From: Arthonia radiata
Taxonomy: Eukaryota; Ascomycota; Arthoniomycetes; Arthoniales; Arthoniaceae
Length of the DNA stretch: 64,000 nucleotides
Assembly: GCA_002989075.1 (NCBI GenBank)
Contig: PSQN01000002.1
Coordinates: forward strand, 1,701,245-1,765,244
Reading direction: 5' to 3'
Both the position numbers and the translations under genes were made by a program. Below, one piece after another: positions 43,060 to 53,107 of this stretch. Within the stretch, counting starts at the first letter, position 1, and every line of letters starts with the position of its first letter. The notes under the pieces were generated by a model, which saw only the letters and a program-made list of their open reading frames with translations, was not told where the DNA came from and did not search any database.

Positions 43060-43991
43060 GGTGAATTGGGATGTTTGGTTGTCTGAGGAGCGGTTCTGGA
43101 TAGAGTGGATGATGGGGTTGTGATTGAAGATCAGGCGAGGTTGAGAGACGAAATGAGAAGGCGAATCAGTCAGAGGGGCATCTTTTGTAGCATGTCCAGG
43201 CGGGGCTGAAGCCTTAGGAGCGTTGTCGACGCGGTCATTGCGGGGTACAGAGTGAAGGAGCGGTACGAGGGGCACCAATGCCCAGCTCGACCGAGAAGCT
43301 CGGCAGTCATCTCCAGCTTCTTCCAACGACGAGCTTGGCGTACACGAAGCTCCATCACTGCGAAGAGTGCTGAGTGGGAATGCAGCGAGGCACGTCGAGG
43401 GTGACGGTCAGAAGTTGAGGTCTCACGATGCTCGTGCTCACCGCGTGTTTGACTATCCTTGTCTCACACACGCCGATGGGTCACAGGGCTGAGCTAGTCC
43501 AAATGGGTAACGCGGCGCGCCAAGACAGTGGACGTCTCCAAAATCTTCTCAGCTTCAACAAGACCAGAACATCTAAAACGGCGGCGCTGCTTCCGTATGG
43601 TGTTTTGCGCGCACTGTCGAGTGCAGCGAAGGCTTCTTGGTCCTTTTGGACCGCAAGATCGCGTTGGGATATCAGTCGACATGCGCTGATGATGCCCTTC
43701 AACTCCCTGTGTGCTTCGACGTCCATGCTCGTACGAAGAGCCAGTTTTCCCGAAGCATGGCGCGACTATGCACGGGCTGTACTTCAGAGTCCAGATCCTT
43801 GTGGCTAAACACGCACACTTCTACCTCTCTCGCCTCACCCTTAATGTCTCATCTTTAACCGTAAATTCCCGGGCCTGCTTCTGATTTGGCCGGAGTATCT
43901 TGAAAGCATCCCTTCTCACGTTCTACAGTGTCCATAACGACCGCTCAGCACCTCTCAGCATTCACGACATTCTTGCTTTCTCACGCTGAGA
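43060..43991. other. Intergenic region before the paralogue array
   Basis: Promoter side of ADH and left border of the tandem array. A minus-strand 81-codon ORF (43481-43726, ATG start) and a plus-strand 126-codon ORF (43428-43808) overlap each other. Neither has a known motif, and neither shows the LPxELL motif of the array. Confidence 0.4.
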
Positions 43992-44563
43992 ATGCAAGCT
44001 ACGTCAGTCCCGTCTCTGGTAGTCGATCCCGAACCTCGTTCAAAACATTGTTCAGCGTACCAATGTCTCACAAACGTAACGCTTCGTCCAGTAACAGCTC
44101 AACAGTCACCGACATTACCGGCAGAGCTACTGGACCCGATCCTTGATCATATCATCGATTTGAGCATTTCTCACTTTCGCATATCGCTACGACGCACTTA
44201 CCCGCGCTTTAAACACGACTTTGCGCTTCCGCAGTTCGTCTCGACCTTGTTCCAGCTTACCGAGGTCTGTCGGCGTACCTCAAGCTTCCTATCATCGAGG
44301 CTTGTGCTGCTCGAGAGCCAGACCGCAGATTGTGTGAACGAGATCAGCGATAATATCAGGAGAGACTAGGACAGTGGCAGTTTACATGGTGTATGGCTCT
44401 TGAGAATGGCACTTTACCTGGTGACAATAGTCGGAAACCTGAGATCTGTAGAGCAGTAGAGAGGGCCGTCCTGGAGGAATATATGGTTCGAGATGCACTT
44501 CTCGTCGCGAAAGTCGCTAAAGAACGTATAGAGAAAGCAAGAGCTGGAAGCCTGATTGCTTGA
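43992..44563 (+). CDS. Array member 1: small LPxELL-motif protein, probably two exons
   Basis: First copy of the array. ATG 43992. The motif LPAELLDPILDHIIDL is followed by LRRTYPRFKHDFALPQFVST and a CRRTSSFLSSRL segment at the place of the CK motif. The first frame stops at 44367-44369. A 47-bp intron (donor GTGAAC at 44334, acceptor GGCAG at 44380) would join ESQTADC to FTWCMALENG in frame. It would lead to a C-terminal helix (AVERAVLEEYMVRDALLVAK) and a stop at 44563, giving 174 residues. The donor is acceptable but not strong, and a frameshift is the alternative. Most like member 2. Function unknown. Confidence 0.5.
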
Positions 44564-44928
44564 GTGAGGGCTCTGAGGAATTCGCCCACGGCTCAGAAGA
44601 ACATAAATGACGGTCAGCAGAAATTCGAGACGCGGCTAACTTTCCAGGACTTCCTAAGGTATCTGCAGCTTCAGCCTTTGACCGCCCATTGTTTGACTGC
44701 TACTTAGCCGCCGCCACCAATGTTTTTCCCAGTCATCGGTTCGTTGTTGAACAACAATGCCCAATTCTGGCAAGACATAAACTGGTAATGATATCATGTT
44801 TTGAAGTCTCGAAACGCTCTAGTGCTCCACGATTTGCCACCGCTTATCGTTTTCAAACGTCAAACAAGAGACATAACCATTAATTTAGATCAAACCCATT
44901 TTCGACACCTTCACACATTTTTCTATCC

Positions 44929-45399
44929 ATGATGATGAGCAAGCAATCCAGAAAAGCTTATGCAGCAGATAGCATTTCATCAAGCACCTCGATAAAGCAG
45001 CCGTCCGCTCATCACACAAACACACTGCCACCAGAGCTTCTCGACCCTATACTCGAACAAGCAATCCTGTCCAGCCTCGATGCCATACACCAAAAGTTCG
45101 ACGCTACCTATCCCTTCCACGAAGAGTTCGAGCTGCCCAGAATCCGGCAAAACTACATGATCAACGTCGTCAAGCTCGTTGGTAGAACACTTTGCGATGA
45201 GCTTGAATTTGTGGGTGCGGAGGGGAGCCGTGCGGTGCGAGCTTTCAGAGAGCATCGAGCGGGTTGCATAAAGCCGTGGCTGCCGATGTGCAAGGATTGT
45301 TGGAGGTTGAAGAGGGCTTGCTATCGAGCGGATCAGTTGTGGAGCGCGGTTCGCAACGCGGGTGAAGAGGTCAAAGAGACGCCGCTATATGGACTTTGA
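44929..45399 (+). CDS. Array member 2: small LPxELL/CxxC protein
   Basis: Intact 156-residue, single-exon protein. A polar Ser/Thr/Lys N-terminus (MMMSKQSRKAYAADS) precedes LPPELLDPILEQAI. The central segment is RQNYMINVVKLVGRTLCDEL, and the C-terminal cysteine motif is PWLPMCKDCWRLKRAC, followed by a short helix (ADQLWSAVRNAGEEV). No signal peptide or TM. The LPPELL start resembles the first helix of an F-box, but the rest does not convincingly fit. It shares ELLDPIL with member 1, suggesting a recent common origin. Confidence 0.65.
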   Translation: MMMSKQSRKAYAADSISSSTSIKQPSAHHTNTLPPELLDPILEQAILSSLDAIHQKFDATYPFHEEFELPRIRQNYMINVVKLVGRTLCDELEFVGAEGSRAVRAFREHRAGCIKPWLPMCKDCWRLKRACYRADQLWSAVRNAGEEVKETPLYGL

Positions 45400-45819
45400 G
45401 CCGCATCAGCCTTGCCAGTTGATCATATCCTGGCAAGCAAAGGTCCGCACGACATCGTAACATGAGCAGCCACGTATGTCATGTGAGGTCGTGCAAGTCG
45501 ACGATCAGTGCTCCGTTGGGAATTCGACTGACAGAAGCTGTGAGTTTGCAAGGTCTCGTTTGATTAGAGCTGTTCGTTCAGGCGTACGAGGATACCTCTT
45601 TGCGCCGGCGCAGTCTTGAGCCAACTGGGACAGGCTCTCCACCTTTCCCTACAATCAGCTAACATGGGGCGAAAATGGTGGGGCGAGACGGGCCGTAGGT
45701 AGTCGCATTTTCAGACTCCATTTTTAAGCATCATTCTGACTCAAATAAAAATACAACGAAAGCCATCAGCTTCAGGTTTGCCGTTGCTGAATCAAACACT
45801 TGTTGTGGCGGCCTCAGAA

Positions 45820-46356
45820 ATGGCGAAGCCAGATGTTTCAGCTTGGTCACGCAACCAAAGTCAAGCCGCGAAGCCAACTTATCGACCCCTTCCAGTCGAG
45901 CTATTCCCCACCGTGATCGATTACGCCCTCACTCAATACCTCGACGACGTATGTCAAGCAATACAGCATCTGTATGCGCAACGAAAACACCTGAGATTCG
46001 CCAATCCCGTCCGAGAGAAGTTCACTTTTGAGATCCTAAGTATCGCCTCCACCTGCAAGTTCGCGCGACACCACGTCTTGCAAGCTTTGCTGAGGCGCAT
46101 CGACCTCGCGCAACAGGAATGGGGTCTGCTATTTGCAGTAGTCATGTGTGCCGAAAGAAGGCTAGAGAGGTGTCGGTGCGGCCGCTGTCCAGAAGTTGCA
46201 AGGGAACGTTTCGTCCACCAGCAATTGGTGGCGGTACTGATAGAAACAGAGTACGTCGTCAAACGTGAGGCGGACATCCTGGGAAGCACGGGCGCGGATT
46301 CACATGGTCGGACACTACGATCTATCGCTGAGGCGCAGCTGGCGCATGACGGATGA
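45820..46356 (+). CDS. Array member 3: small LPxELL/CxxC protein
   Basis: Intact 178-residue single-exon protein from ATG 45820 (an in-frame TTG at 45778 is ignored). It has LPVELFPTVIDYALTQYLDD, then FTFEILSIASTCKFARHHVL, the clearest example of the central CKF motif. The cysteine cluster is ERCRCGRCPEVARERF, followed by a long helix (HQQLVAVLIETEYVVKREAD). It is the best reference copy for judging broken members, because both the FTFEI block and the CxC/CxxC cluster are in one frame. Confidence 0.65.
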   Translation: MAKPDVSAWSRNQSQAAKPTYRPLPVELFPTVIDYALTQYLDDVCQAIQHLYAQRKHLRFANPVREKFTFEILSIASTCKFARHHVLQALLRRIDLAQQEWGLLFAVVMCAERRLERCRCGRCPEVARERFVHQQLVAVLIETEYVVKREADILGSTGADSHGRTLRSIAEAQLAHDG

Positions 46357-46558
46357 GGAAAGCGGTCTTGATATCCTGCTGCCTGAATAAGGCGTCCAGA
46401 CCTTCCCTTTCTCACTGCGGGAAAGGTCAAGAACATCAAACTAATCAGTCTCACCCTTTCAGCTGTCGTCATTTTCACACGATTCCTTCACAAGAAAGAT
46501 CGTCAATGCTCCGTCGCTGTCTCAAGTATCGCAGTGCAGTGCAGCACTTCCGAGCATC

Positions 46559-47067
46559 ATGTCTCAGTCAAATACGCACGTCTCTCAGCAACCCGGTTCA
46601 TCAGGGTGTGCAAGTCGCAAACGACCGGCACTGCCACGCGAGCTTCTTCCGATGGTCATCGACCATGCGCTCAACCTACACCTCGAAGTCGCCATCGACG
46701 CGCAACACAATAAACATGATGTGCTAACGCAATACGAGATGCAGAGAAAGTTGCGAGACGTCGATTCACGCTTGATATCATCAGCCTCGCATGCGTCTGC
46801 AAACACGCGCTGCAGCACTTGCTGGTGAAGGTGCCCGCCCTTATGACAGAGGTTCAGCGAGACTTTGGGGTGAAGACTCATGCAGCTTTTGCACGCTTGG
46901 CTTCTTTGCGATGTTGTATGGGCCCAAATGATCGTGAGGAAGAGTGCGAACACTGTGGGTATATTTACAGGGAGGTTGTGGATGCTGAGTTTGTGAGAGA
47001 AGTGATGGTGGATGTGGACAGGGCTGTGAAGAAGGTGGCACACGTTGCGTTTCAGGACTCGCAGTAG
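46559..47067 (+). pseudogene. Array member 4: frameshifted LPxELL/CxxC gene
   Basis: ATG 46559 opens a frame with LPRELLPMVIDHALNLHLEV, running to about 46760 (EMQRKLRDV). The homologous continuation RRFTLDIISLACVCKHALQH lies in another frame from about 46757. It goes on to DREEECEHCGYIYREVVDAE and stops at 47067. FTLDIISLACVCK aligns with FTFEILSIASTCK of member 3, so the shift is inside coding sequence. A 35-bp GT-AG interval (ending TCATCAG near 46790) would be phase-compatible, but it is shorter than usual introns and would delete the conserved block. A one-base indel is the simpler reading. Confidence 0.55.
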
Positions 47068-47447
47068 CCTGAGGCTCGACAACTCCATGTTGATAGCAAA
47101 GGCAAAATTGTTCTATGATCCCGGCCATTCAGGTATAAGCAGGGAGTGTGGAGTCGAAGACGTGAGGCGACGAACCTTCAAGTGACCAGCTCACTAGGAT
47201 ACGATCGACGCTATTTGAGTAGAGAGAGGGTCTCCCCTTCTCTGACGCTTTCACCTCAATCCATTCCACCTCACCAAAACTTTTGCGCACAATCTGCGTT
47301 ATTCTCGCCTTGTAACAATTCCGCTCTAGAACCCGACCATCAGCGATTTCCAATTGCATGCTTTGGCGCTTCGTGCATCAATTCCCGACGTTCATAGGCT
47401 GAGCGCCGCCCCCGGAACACCATCGCCCTCCACTTCGCACGATAACC

Positions 47448-47885
47448 ATGCCAGATTCTCGTCCACGGAAGGATCTGACACTACCCCCAGAACTCCTACC
47501 AGCCATCATCGATCATGCACTCGAGCTGCAGGTCAAATATCTCCGTGAGCTTCTGTGCGGCGCACGCAAGCAGTACAAATACAATTTAGCCAAACATCCC
47601 GCGATATTGCAATACCGTCAACAACCCCTTGGACTTGCCGGAGCCTGCAAATTCGCGCTACGCCACGTTTCACGGCGGCTTGACGACCTATACGACGACC
47701 ATGAACGAGATTACAAGGCTGCTGTGGAAAAGCTTCAAGCACACTCTAGCACCTTTCCTTACTGTTACACAGACGTTGTGGATAATTGTCAATGTGCGCA
47801 GTGCTCTGGAGCTTATGCTTCAGTGATGGATTGTCGTCATGTGAGACATGGGTTGGAGATGGCGATGCGCATGATGAAACGATGA
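47448..47885 (+). CDS. Array member 5: small LPxELL/CxxC protein
   Basis: Intact 145-residue single-exon protein, the most compact copy. MPDSRPRKDL leads straight into LPPELLPAIIDHALELQ. The centre is LGLAGACKFALRHVSRRLDD, then a charged helix (LYDDHERDYKAAVEKLQAHS). The cysteine motif is DNCQCAQCSGAYASVMDCR and the end is HGLEMAMRMMKR. The leader SRPRKDL is shared with member 9, marking these two as close relatives. Confidence 0.68.
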   Translation: MPDSRPRKDLTLPPELLPAIIDHALELQVKYLRELLCGARKQYKYNLAKHPAILQYRQQPLGLAGACKFALRHVSRRLDDLYDDHERDYKAAVEKLQAHSSTFPYCYTDVVDNCQCAQCSGAYASVMDCRHVRHGLEMAMRMMKR

Positions 47886-48009
47886 CAGAGAACTCAAACG
47901 CTGCGACAGATAGAACAACGTCACGGAAGGAGCACCTGTGAAATTGGGAGAGGCGGCGGCCTTGTGCAACGATGGTGAACAATAGCAACTGTCATTGCAA
48001 TTTTGTCGC

Positions 48010-48500
48010 GCCTGCAAATGTATACAATTGCCAGCAATTATGTCTTTTCCTCACCACAATTTGTTGCGCTCATTAGCGCATATATATGCTGCAAATATAT
48101 TGCGGTAGGACAAAATTACAAGATTACCCTATACTAAAGGCTTCAAGATAGGACGGTTACGTAACCGTTGTCGGGGGCAACGCGCTAGGGTTAGCTACCC
48201 TTAGACCTCTAAATTAGTAACTAAGCCGCTAGTCTCTATAAATTTAGCCTATTACTTATATAATTATATTAGTTATAGGTAATTACCTTACTACTATTAT
48301 TAACTCTGTAAGTATACTTTATTGCTACTAGCCTACTATACCTACGTAATAAAAACTCTACTAAAAGTAGGCAATTATAGATACATCTGTATATAATTAT
48401 AGATTAAAAGATATGCCTGTAGTAAATATAGATAAGTGTAATTGTATACATATGCTAGCAACTTTATAGACGTGTAGGCCGATTTGGCTACAATTGCCCG
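48010..48500. mobile_element. AT-rich degenerate insertion, probable mutated element remnant
   Basis: From about 48120 to 48475 the sequence is very rich in TA, TAT and ATAA, unlike the GC-rich surroundings, and has no ORF. This is the usual look of transposon DNA mutated by RIP (C-to-T) in fungi. A 10-bp direct repeat, TACAATTGCC, flanks it (48023-48032 and 48489-48498) and could be a target-site duplication. The only GC-richer patch is around 48150-48200. No coding remnant or long terminal repeat can be read. Confidence 0.5.
48153..48168. repeat. 16-bp perfect palindrome
   Basis: ACGGTTACGTAACCGT reads the same on both strands. It sits at the left edge of the AT-rich segment, next to the GC-richer patch. 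Confidence 0.9.
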
Positions 48501-48689
48501 TTCCAGAAATGCGCCGACAGCAACGCCAAACTCGGTACATGCTTGGCAATCCGACCCCTGAGAAGGTGAGGCGGCATCAATAAGAAGGGATAGCAAACTG
48601 CATTCAACTCCGGGCGATTACTTTGTTCCGCTTTCTGCTATCTTCGTCCGCTTCTAGAACTCAACATTATCAGAGCATTGCCATCGACA

Positions 48690-49193
48690 ATGCCCGCAAA
48701 TTCGCACCAGACACCTGGTCGAAACCCTCCATCAACGATGCCCAATAATGACGGCTCTCCTTCATCATCAGCAAAAACCGAACATTTAACATTACCACTC
48801 GAACTTCTCCCCGCCATCATCGACCATACCACAGCCGCTCAGATCACTGCGATTAAAAAAGCCGCCTCGGGCTACCGCAAATTCAGCACGATGACGCCCA
48901 AAATGTATGGCCGATACATGATCCCGATTCTTAACGTCGCCCGTATCTGCAAGTTCTCGCTGCAGTATGCCCAAACAATCATGCCGAAGGTTGTCGCTCG
49001 CGCGCAGCAGGATGACGAAGATGATTTTGAGGCTTTTGGAGCACGCACGGAGCACTGGTACGGCAACGCTAGTCCATCTGAACTCAGAAGGCGTTATTGG
49101 GGATCGTTCCATACAGCTCGGGCACTGGAGATGACTTTGACGGTGTTGGAGAGTATGACGTGCATCATGGAAAAGAGAGGAGGATCCAGGTAG
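48690..49193 (+). CDS. Array member 6: small LPxELL protein lacking the CxxC motif
   Basis: Intact 167-residue single-exon protein from ATG 48690 (MPANSHQTPGRNPPSTM). It has LTLPLELLPAIIDHTTAA and a central IPILNVARICKFSLQYAQTI. A very acidic DDEDDFE segment follows. Where other copies carry CxxC, this one reads HWYGNASPSELRRRYWGSFH and has no cysteine pair. It ends with a helix (ALEMTLTVLESMTCIMEKRG). It lies immediately after the AT-rich insertion. It is either a diverged copy or one that has lost the metal-site-like motif. Confidence 0.6.
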   Translation: MPANSHQTPGRNPPSTMPNNDGSPSSSAKTEHLTLPLELLPAIIDHTTAAQITAIKKAASGYRKFSTMTPKMYGRYMIPILNVARICKFSLQYAQTIMPKVVARAQQDDEDDFEAFGARTEHWYGNASPSELRRRYWGSFHTARALEMTLTVLESMTCIMEKRGGSR

Positions 49194-49533
49194 CTGCACA
49201 ACGTCTCTTTGACCTGTAGAGATGGATGCCCTCCAATGGGATGCGAGGGTTGGAGTTGGTGACAGCGAAGGAAGCATGCAGAATGCCGCCAATTCGCCCT
49301 CTTTGCAATAGACTGTCAAAACTGTCCCTAGGAATACCTTTGTAAGAGGAAGAACGGAGGCATCCCTAGCTTCTCATTCCATCTGGTAAGCCTAGTCTAT
49401 ATTGAGAAGGTCTTGCCGTGTTTTCCGCATCTTGCAGCCTCACCTACCCTCCCAGCCCAACCTCATCAATCAACAAATATCTTGACGTTTATTCTTACAA
49501 TACACTTCAACCTCAACCCACGACGTCTTCAGT

Positions 49534-50057
49534 ATGTCGACGCAGCTTTCCCCGTCTCAGCCTTAGCTGCCGTCGCAATCGATTACAGAGTCGAGCGTCT
49601 CCGAGCCATAGCCGCCATGCGGTCTTACGCTGCCACGCGAGCTTTTGCCCCATATTATCACCATGCCTTGTCTTCCGAAATCGACGAGGTATTTAGAATG
49701 TCTGCTCAGACTGCCAAACAAACTACACTGCCACCAGACAACAGTAACTACCCTTCTATCCGTCACTTCATCTCGACCGTCGGAGCTTTAGCCAGCGTCT
49801 ACATAGTTGCTCGTCGCATAGTCGAAAAGACCGTGAAGCAGCTCGACGCTTGCTTGGAACAGGAAGACAGCGAGACACTGTCAGCGATCGTCGCACACAG
49901 GGACACACATAAGCATGCGGATCTTAGCCTCATGGAATGCGGATGTGGAGAGTGCATGGAGCTGAAGACGACGATTTTTGGACGTTGGAATTTGGAGCAT
50001 GCAGTAAAGGGAAGCGGAAGGGTGCTGGGTCTAGCAGGCCTGTGGTGTGGATCGTAG
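49534..50057 (+). pseudogene. Array member 7: degraded LPxELL/CxxC pseudogene
   Basis: Three lesions. ATG 49534 (MSTQLSPSQP) reaches TAG at 49564. A second TAG at 49609 stands where members 8, 10 and 11 have the Trp of WPPNGLTLP; this copy reads stop-PPCGLTLPRELLPHIIT. At about 49660 the frame shifts: HALSSEIDEVFRMSAQ continues one frame over. From there the frame stays open through HFISTVGALASVYIVARRIV and CGCGECMELKTTIFGRWNLE to the stop at 50057. TGG to TAG is a G-to-A change, compatible with RIP or ordinary decay. Without this alignment, the long open frame could be mistaken for an intact gene. Confidence 0.7.
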
Positions 50058-50381
50058 TGAGGAGCGGAGAACGGAACTACCAGATCGAAGAAACTGCGAG
50101 GGAACCCGCCATTCAAGTGTTCGGTATCAATTCCCGCCGAAATCAGATGATACGGAATGCAAAGACGTAGCGGTCACTCAACACGATATCCACGCTTGCA
50201 CCTCCTCTTTTTGCCAACACTAGCGCCGCTAGCATCTGAGTCGCCACACCTGTTTTGCATCTACAACAACGCTTTGTCTCTTCCATATGGCTCACGCAAA
50301 CACGCACCACTCACTTCAACTCCAACAAAACTCTAAACCAAATCTATCACTCACCGTTCGCTATTGGAGCGACTACACGCT

Positions 50382-50960
50382 ATGTCATCACTCTGTCTTT
50401 GCGATCATGCTCGTCAGGACCGATCATCATCACAATCGCCGTCACAGAACCCATCAACGCCACAAGCACCATCGACGCCACAAGCACCATCGTGGCCGCC
50501 GAATGGACTTACGCTGCCTCATGAGCTCCTCCCCAAGATATTCGAGCACGCTCTATCATTCAGCCTTGACGCGGTTCGTCAAGCCCTCGGAGTTTCCAAT
50601 GATATCACTCTGGGCCAGACCGTCGATAAAGTACCGTCCATTTGCCACTACATCTCTACAACCAAATCACTTGCGAGGGTCTGTAAGCACGGTTTGCGGA
50701 TTGTGCAGCGGACGCTCTCACCGCTCATGACGCAGGTGTTGCGTGAATACACGGAATCGATAAGCACAGTGCGCAGACACCAGCAAGGCGGGTGCAAGCG
50801 CCATTATACTTGGTCTTGGTCGCCCTGTCAAACTCCTACATGCCTCGCGTTCTATGAGAAGGCCGATGAGTTGTGGACCGTCCAGGCTGCAGTGGTTGCA
50901 GCTCATGTGGGATTGATCAATGCATGGGAAATCTGTCTCAGGAACATGAGTGAGGGTTAG
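50382..50960 (+). CDS. Array member 8: small LPxELL protein (WPPNGLTLP subgroup)
   Basis: Intact 192-residue single-exon protein from ATG 50382. The N-terminus is Ser/Gln/Pro rich, with a doubled STPQAP unit from an 18-bp repeat. Then WPPNGLTLPHELLPKIFEHA, central SLARVCKHGLRIVQRTLSPL, and a Cys/Trp region YTWSWSPCQTPTCLAFYEK. The last helix is WTVQAAVVAAHVGLINAWEI. WPPNGLTLP links it to members 7, 10 and 11, so the right half of the array probably grew by recent tandem duplication. Confidence 0.66.
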   Translation: MSSLCLCDHARQDRSSSQSPSQNPSTPQAPSTPQAPSWPPNGLTLPHELLPKIFEHALSFSLDAVRQALGVSNDITLGQTVDKVPSICHYISTTKSLARVCKHGLRIVQRTLSPLMTQVLREYTESISTVRRHQQGGCKRHYTWSWSPCQTPTCLAFYEKADELWTVQAAVVAAHVGLINAWEICLRNMSEG

Positions 50961-51428
50961 GAGCCGATTTCATGAATTGGCGAAAGTCTGCGACGCGCAG
51001 CCGAGAGCCTGGTTGCATTGTGAGATACTCTCGAGGAGACAGATGATCGCAATAACACAATACAAACAACGAACTGGTCAAGCACGCGACTCACCTTCTC
51101 ACAATCCGTAATCCACTTAAAACGAGCTAGCGCCACTACCTTCACACCAATCGCCGTGCACTCCCCTCAGCAGAACCGCAAAGTTTACAGCTGATCGCAA
51201 CGCTCTCGACTCTTTCGCCACTGACTCCTTGCACCGCACGCTTCCACCTGCCTCTTAAATCAACGTCTTATATCAACTTTTCCACCCACCTTCCACCCAC
51301 CTTCCTCACCAACAGACCGCGCATCTCTTACATCCACAATCCGCCCACATTCTGTCCAACATCACCAACCTCTTCGCCTCAAAGTCATCATCCACGTTCG
51401 GCTCATCACAGCAAACGAAGCCCCGAAC

Positions 51429-52101
51429 ATGAAAACATCCTCAGCAAGTCACGAAGATACTCACAATCCCGCTCAACATCAGGCAGAAGCCGCCGTCATC
51501 AGCCCACACGTTGCAGTCAATCCGCGCACAGACTCACAGTCACGGCCTCGGAAGGATCTTGCGCTGCCATTTGAGCTCTTGCCCGACATCATCACTTACA
51601 CGGTGTTGCTGATCCAAGACGACATCGTTCAAGTCGTATTGCAGAATCTCGAGAACCCAGGCCAGAACCTCCGGAACCCAGGCCCGAACCTGCGGAACCC
51701 AGGCCAGAAACTCATCTCCAAACGCCGTGTCGCGATCAGTCAATATGTTCACGCAATTACGAATCTGTTAGGCGTGTTCAGAAGCGCTTTTCAGGTCGTT
51801 GGCCAGGTGCTTAATCCTCTTCAGGCGCACCTCTATCAGGAATGGTACGATGCGGATAGCGCGAAAAGGGTACACTCCAAGCAGGCCCATGACCACGCGC
51901 AGCGGCCCTTTTGTGCTGACTGTAGCTCGCGCCAGCGATCGGAAGACGAAGCTTGGGAAATTTTTTTTCCTACTGAAGGAGGCCATTGTGATGATGCGGG
52001 AACGCATCAATGGATTGGCGAAAAAGACAGTGGCAAAGGATGAATGCTACGGGAGTCCAGGGCTGGGAAACATCGATGTTGAGTCGTCGCGGTGTCTATG
52101 A
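51429..52101 (+). pseudogene. Array member 9: LPxELL/CxxC gene with a T8 frameshift and in-frame minisatellite
   Basis: ATG 51429; frame one carries SRPRKDLALPFELLPDIITY, a 7-residue repeat (NPGxN type), AITNLLGVFRSAFQVVGQVL and the cysteine motif PFCADCSSRQRSEDEAWEIF. At a run of eight T (51961-51968) frame one becomes FPTEGGHCDDAGTH and soon stops at 52043. The expected C-terminal helix continues in the next frame as FLLKEAIVMMRERINGLAKK, to a stop at 52101. A one-base indel in the homopolymer explains this. It could be a real mutation or a sequencing error, and in the latter case the gene is intact. Confidence 0.6.
51651..51713 (+). repeat. 21-bp minisatellite, three units, in frame in array member 9
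   Basis: Three imperfect 21-bp units (core GAACCCAGGCC) encode the heptad ENPGQNL, RNPGPNL, RNPGQKL inside array member 9. The unit length preserves frame. Confidence 0.85.
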
Positions 52102-52543
52102 TGCTATCATGCCAGACGGCATGAGCAGCGCAAGTCCCAAGATAAGAGCGGCGAATGTGTCCTGCAAGACTAGATTTTGCTGTGTCACTTCAGCGAATGA
52201 GCCATGTAGTCGAGCAGATCTTTGACACACCTCACTCCCCACTTCATGCTCCACATCAACGAGCGGGCGTCATTTCCAGGTAAATAGCCGCATACGTTCT
52301 TGGTCAGCGCACCTGAAAGCTCACTAGCAAGCGCGATGCTCTTACTATCCGCCCGATGGTCCAGAATCTCGCTTCAACATGCCCTTTTTGCTCCTCATCG
52401 TAGAGTTTGCGACACTGTTGCGTGACGCATCGCTTGCCCACTTCTTTTCGTGCGTCACTCCAATTACTCAACTCCTTCCCCGCCAATTTCAGTTTCTTTG
52501 TTACAATTCATTAACCACCATCCGACTACAGCGGACCAAACGC

Positions 52544-53107
52544 ATGATGCAGTCCTCGCCATCTGGCCACAATGGCACTCAAACAGCACAACCATCCATC
52601 ACAACTACCCAGAGCACTCCACTCATCGATGCCACCGGCCCCACCGACGCCACCCAACAAAGCGACCCCGACATATGGCCGCCAAACGGCCTCACACTCC
52701 CACTGGAACTCCTACCGAACATTATCACTTATGCCTTGGCCTCGAGCCTGGAAGAAGTCGTTCGATCCTCGCAAAAAGCGCGTGTAACACCCAGCCACAA
52801 TACAAACACTTCGGTAGCGCTCTCAAGTAGACGGTTCATTTCCCGAGTCGGGAACCTCGCAAGTGTTTGCAAATACGCTTTTTACACTATTCAAAAGAAC
52901 CTTCTCCTGGTCGAGAGGCAAGCGTTGGATGACTGGGAATGTGTAGCAAACGCAGAAATCGCGAAGGTATTTGAGAAGGGTGAGCAGGGTGTGTTTAGTC
53001 AAGCAGACATGAACCACGCAACGTTCATGAAGTCTGGTACGTACTGGGACGTGAGATCGGCTGTTACTCGACTTAGTATGTGCTTGTGTAAAGCCAAGGG
53101 GTTTTGA
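52544..53107 (+). CDS. Array member 10: small LPxELL protein (WPPNGLTLP subgroup)
   Basis: Intact 187-residue single-exon protein. ATG 52544 (MMQSSPSGHNGTQTAQPSIT) matches the polar leader of the other copies better than the upstream in-frame ATG at 52379. It has IWPPNGLTLPLELLPNIITY, then FISRVGNLASVCKYAFYTIQ (central CK motif). The CxxC motif is not retained as a clear pair: one Cys occurs in WECVAN and two in SMCLCKAKGF at the extreme C-terminus. Composition and length fit the family. Confidence 0.66.
   Translation: MMQSSPSGHNGTQTAQPSITTTQSTPLIDATGPTDATQQSDPDIWPPNGLTLPLELLPNIITYALASSLEEVVRSSQKARVTPSHNTNTSVALSSRRFISRVGNLASVCKYAFYTIQKNLLLVERQALDDWECVANAEIAKVFEKGEQGVFSQADMNHATFMKSGTYWDVRSAVTRLSMCLCKAKGF

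Noticed and set aside
43428-43808. Possible thirteenth array member left of member 1
   Set aside because: Neither strand shows LPxELL, CK or CxxC motifs; overlapping frames look random.
52379-52543. Upstream ATG extension of array member 10 (hydrophobic MPFLLLIVEF leader)
   Set aside because: It could mimic a signal peptide, but siblings start at polar leaders equivalent to ATG 52544 and the extension is not shared.
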